Origin: Dysidea avara
Lineage: Eukaryota > Porifera > Demospongiae > Dictyoceratida > Dysideidae
NCBI RefSeq assembly: GCF_963678975.1
Contig: NC_089275.1
Span: 29,263,977 to 29,327,976, forward strand
Direction of reading: 5' to 3'
Length of the DNA: 64,000 nucleotides
Below are positions 53,101-59,100 of the stretch, piece by piece. Made by a program: the position numbers and the translations under genes. Every line of letters begins with the position of its first letter. Position 1 is the stretch's first letter. A model generated the notes under the pieces. It ran no database searches, was not told the origin of the DNA, and was given only the letters and a program-made list of their open reading frames with translations.

Positions 53101-56100
53101 AATGTACTGAAACAAGCTGGAGTAATGTGCGATATTAATCACAGTAAAGTAATAAAGAAGTGTTATTTCCCTACTGTGCTCAAGATACCATAATGGAAAT
53201 GCACAGTAGGAATATAACACTTCCTATTGTTTCTGTTATTTAATATCGCGTACTATTCCAACTTGTTTCAGTACTTTTTATCGATATGCTATGGTCCCTA
53301 CTCTAATTGAAAATTCCAAAAATTTTTGTGTACTTGTTGTCCATGTTTTGTTAATGGTTGAATGTTAGCAAGGGATTGCTTCTGGTTTTTAGAATTCAAA
53401 GTAGCACACCATCAACTTGTGTTTTGATGACCAATCAGAAACTTTCATAATCCATTATGACTACTGTACAGTATATGCATAAAATGGCTTCTGATTTTAC
53501 AGACTTGATAGTGTAGACTGCATTTCAACTCTTAATGAGTGTGTGCATGTATGCATTTGTGTGTGAGTGTGCGTGCGTGTGCGTGCGTGCATGTGTGTGT
53601 GCATATCAACTTGTTACACATTATGATATTATGTATACTCATGGTACACAGCTCCAACTGAAACTCCACTAAATGTCAGTGTAACAGTTGAGACATCTTG
53701 TAATATCATATTGTCATGGGATCGACCTTCACTAGAAGAACAAAATGGCATACTTACTATATACCATGTGATTATCATGGAAACCCAGATACTATATTTA
53801 GACAACGGAACAGTATTCACACCAATGGGAGAGAATTTCAACAGAACATATGATGTTTCAGAAGGACGTATACAGTTGGTTGACATGTTACATCCTAGTT
53901 ACAACTACACTGTTAGAATAGCAGCAGCTACTGTAGCAGGAATAGGACCATTTAGTGATCCCATCACTGTGATGACACTGGAGGATGGTGAGTGTTATGT
54001 ACTGTTGTTAGCAGTGAATAGCTATGTATGGCACTATTAATACTACCGAATTGCTACCAGCTGTGATGGCTAATTTTCAATTTTTTTCCTGGGGGCAAGC
54101 GCACAGACACTCCAAGAGACCAAGGTGTATATAAAGAGGTCTTAAATATTATAACATATATATATTTGTAAATCTAACTAGTTACAGTAAGAGACATAAA
54201 AAGTTTTCATTCTGGTTGCTTTTTACAATCATAAAACAACTTATCAGCTTTTTATGTTTTAAAAATGATTACATCATTATTTTTTAATCATAAAATAACA
54301 CAAAATGTAACCCTCTTTATGTCCCCTACTGTATATGCAACAACTGCTCATCATATATAATGTCTAATCACTGGACTGAACTACTGATTTTTTTTTTCTT
54401 AAACCAATTTTGCAAGTAATAAGTGTGCAGTTTTTGTCTAGAATGTCACTCCTTTTGCTAACATGGTAGCCCACTATATAGTCCTTATTTTAAAAATCAA
54501 TCATTGCACCACTCAGTGGGAAGGTGTGCCATTTAACCAAGTATATACAGTATCATAACTTAAAATAATTGGTATCGTTAGTTGTGCCTCGTATTTCTAA
54601 GCCAAACACTTGGTACCTGAAGTATCGGAGTCAGCTAGGTTTTTGAGAAGCACAGATAGGACTTGTTTTATCAAGAATCACTTACAGCTTCTAATACATT
54701 ATACACCTTTGATAACATTAATATAATTGTAACTATATGCATGTTTTTTTTTTATTGTGTCTGTGTGTTGTAAGTTTTTTACCTTGGTTGTCTTTGTATC
54801 GGTCATACCTTGCTTTGTTTAGTTTTGTGTGTACTATCTATATATTGTAATGTGTCCCTCCGGACAAGGAAGAATGGCTGTAGCTGATTGCTCGGAGGTT
54901 AAATATAGAAATCAAAAATCAAATCACATAATCCTGACAGCACATTTACACTTGGCTTACTTTATTCTACGGACTGGACTCACAGACTGGACTCACGTAC
55001 TGGGCTTGAAACAGAATATTAACAATAAACCAGTTATCATGGAAAATTCATTATCAAGCCAGGGTACTGCTATGCTTTATAAATCACTAAATTCTCATGT
55101 GCACTAATCAATTAGAATATTCACAAAAAAGTGCTAAACTAGGTGACTGAGCTATAGCAGTGTGGGCTGAACTCAGAACTGGGCTTGAAGCAAGGTTATT
55201 AACAATAAACCAGGTATTATCCTTCTTTTGTAATGAGAGAGGCATTATTATGGAGCTAACGTTGCTAATACTGCTATCCTGGCTTATAAATCACAAAGGT
55301 AGCTAGCATGTGCACTAATGATTTGAATATTTATGAATCAATTATATCCTTGTTTATTCCAGTTGTGACATTGGGTGTTATTATAGCTCCTTGCCATTAC
55401 TCCAGTACTTGGTACTGGATCTGTAGGCTTCAGTAATGGACTAGCTAGCAAAAGTTGATGTTTACGTAGCTCATTACGAGGTAGTCTTGTGCTAGCTACA
55501 CCCCTGATGATAACTTGAATAGTATGTCGATAGCTAGTTTGTTCAGACATGTTCATTATTGTTTACGTTGGGTATGCAATTAGTATCACCACCCCACATG
55601 TCACCTAGTTTGGCACACTTTATGTGAATATTCCAATTAATTAGTGCATGCATGAACTTTGTTGTTTATCAAGAAGAGTAGTACCAGCATTTGTAGCTCA
55701 ATAATGGAAAATTCATGATTACAAGGACTAAGCAATTCCTGGTTTATTGTTAATCTGTTTCAAGCCCAGTCCATGAGTCCAGTCCATGGAATAAAGTAGG
55801 CCTTTACATTTAGTCCCCTTAATGCATGCCAAATTTTGGCCAAATTGATTTCACATATGTGACCGGATTTGCGAAAAGGTACCTTTTCCACACATTTGAC
55901 ATACCAGCAAACAAAGTGTCATAACTGTTGACTCCTTGCACTGATTGACTTTCTTTTTGTATCAAACTGTAGCCACATAATGTAGGCATACTCATGGAAA
56001 ATTACAGACATGTGTTTGCAGTGATATGAAAGTTACAAAGTTTGGAAGTTGAAAAAATGGGTCAAATTTTATGTGTGAAAAAGGTACCTTTTTGCAAATC

Positions 56101-59100
56101 CGGTCACATATGGTTTAAAGGCTTTGTGATAATGTAAGTTATAGAGAGTGTATATGTGAAATAATTTTGTGGGTAGCCTTGTACACATCAGCATCAGGTC
56201 CTAGAACTTTTCGAGCAAAATAGAGAATGTGAGAGAAAAGGACAATGGTACTTGCTTTTATATAACCAGGAGTCCAGAAGCGTTGCACAGCACTTATGGC
56301 CTCTTGATATAACCCATCAACTTAGTGGCAGCATTACATTAACATTCTCATCCATCATACAGCATGAATGATGCTCTTTTGTTACCAGAAAATAAGCGAG
56401 CAACAAAGCCTTTGCTAAGCAGAAAATAAAAGATATGTGTGCAGGAGAATATATTTGTGTAATTTCTGTTAGAGCTAATATTGAACACTTATCTGCTGTT
56501 CCACATAAAAATATATCACCATGTGACTTCAATTGTCTGGTTGGTCTGTTATTTTGTTGTTTTTATATACATACACAGCTCCAACTGAAACTCCACTAAA
56601 TGTCAGTGTAACTGTTGAGACATCTCGTAATATCACATTGTCATGGGACAGACCTTCACTAGAAGAACAAAATGGATTACTTACTATATACCATGTGATT
56701 ATCATGGAAACTCAGATACTATATTTAGACAATGGAATAGTAGACTCACCAATGGGAGAGAATTTTAACAGGACATATGACATTTCAGAAGGACGTATAC
56801 AGTTGGTTGACATGTTACATCCTAGTTACAACTACACTGTTAGAATAGCAGCAGCTACTGTAGTAGGAATAGGTCCATTTTCTGACTCCATCACAGTGAT
56901 GACATTGGAGGATGGTGAGTGTTATGTACTGTTGTTAGCAGAGAATAGCTACAGGTGTAAGTATGCCACCATTAACCTTTCAAATCTGGCAAGCCTATAT
57001 TTAGGTTTTGACATAACTAAAATAACTTCACAAAGTATTAACAATAGAAAGATTCCACAATACTCATTATGAACTCCATGATACAATGGCACCAAGCATC
57101 GATGAATTAGGTGGTTTTATTCTCTGTAGCTCAAAGTATGTTTGCTTATGTGGATGTGGACAGGACTCGCGGACACATAGTTTTCTCAAACCAATTTCAG
57201 ACGCATTTTGTTATTGTGTACAAAAGCTAGAGCATTTGACTATAGCTATAGCTGAACTGGTTTGTACTTCGGTGACTTCTTTGTTTAATCCTGTATTGGC
57301 TTACTCTAAGTATTGACATAGCTATTAGTATATATATAACATTATTCCCAGCTACTTAAGGTAATTGGTATCGGTACTTGTTACACTAGTTATTTGAGTA
57401 ACTCATACTTTGACAACACATTTGCATTTCAATGGTGGGTCCAGCATGGGGCATTGGGGGACTTTCCCTCCCACCCCACCCCTTTCTGCCATTCCTTTCA
57501 ATGAGAGCTATGATATGTCATTTTGATATGCCAGTTTGACTACTTTTAGTTTGAAAGGCAGACATATCTCCTCCCATTACTGCAATTCTCCTGGAACCAA
57601 ACACAAACTGTCACCCAGCACCTTTGTGCATAGCAAGCGTCTCTAAAAATGATTATCATTTATATTAATTTTGTTTAATGTATGATGCCATCTAAGTGCA
57701 ATATTCCATACTATACTCAAGTGTGCTATATTTCCACTAATTTCTACTTTATTTTTACTTGTATACTACACTGAAATCTCTCTACTGTAACCCAGAATAC
57801 CTCCATGATCTGACATTGTTTTGTACTATCCCAAAAAGATTTTTTTCTATGTAATACTACCTCAATAATCCAATATCCTTGCTTAACTGACACAATTTTC
57901 TTATCCCATGAGCATCAGATTATAGAGGTTTCACTGTAGTTAAAGCACTGTCATGAGTGCAATATTGAAAAAAAGAAAAACAACACGTAGGCGTGGGAGA
58001 GAGACTAATACAGCATGGGGCGAAGTGTTGTATTCAGCTTGAGACCACACCCGAGTGCTATTTTTTTGTATTGCATAAGTGTGGCAGTGCTTTAATTGAT
58101 TTACAGTGCTTTCTGGTCCTCTTTGCTTGGAGCATTCATTTTGTAGACTAGAAACGGATTGGTTTTCAGTCATCAGACAATTGGTAAGTGTCCATATAGT
58201 GCAAGTTTGGTCATAAAACAAACAGATAGCATTTATTTTGGCTACTTTTCACGTGATCAACAGTGCAGTATTTTCTGTACACAGTGTATTTATCCTCAGT
58301 GCTGTATGGAAATAATAGCACTCTTATTTGTTTGATCTTCATCCATGCAAGTGCTTTAAATGGCAATAAAGCATACTTTTTTTTGAATGCGACACAACCA
58401 TAAATATGACACACAGAGACACAGGAATGACCACTCTAGCAAAGCTGTTAACAACGTTACCATAGCAATTAACAACAAATTAATGGCTATGCACACAAAT
58501 GTTTGTAATTCCACTACACTAATAATACCATTCAGTCTTAAATTATTATTGTTCACTATCATTGTAAGTACAACAACTTCTTCAGTAGCCACTTCATATT
58601 GATGCCTTCAACTTTGTTGCATTGATGGATACACTTATGAACAATGATTAGACAGCCATAGAAACTGTACAATGCTCATGTACACCGTAACTAGCCTTCT
58701 GTAGTTGTTCTCCTCATCCTCCTGTCCCACTACTAAGTGAATTCTGAATTTGACAGATCACAAATCATGTGACAACTTGGTGTTATTGCTACAAATTAAG
58801 CTTCTGCTAATTATGAGTAAACACTAGTTTTCTCACTGCCATTGTGGCATTCCAAGTCATGATATACTATATTAAACTTGATATGCCTTTACACTCAACT
58901 CGACTCTTGCATTAAATTATTCTTGATTGCAACTCAGTTAAAGCACCGCTTATGCTCATGCACTATGGAAAATATAACGCGAGGGTGTGGTTGAGAGACA
59001 AATATAACACAAGGCAAGTCCACATTGTACTCACCGCAGCGCTTTAGCTAGTATTTAATTTCTGTTAGAACTAATGATAAACACTTATCTGTTGTTCCAC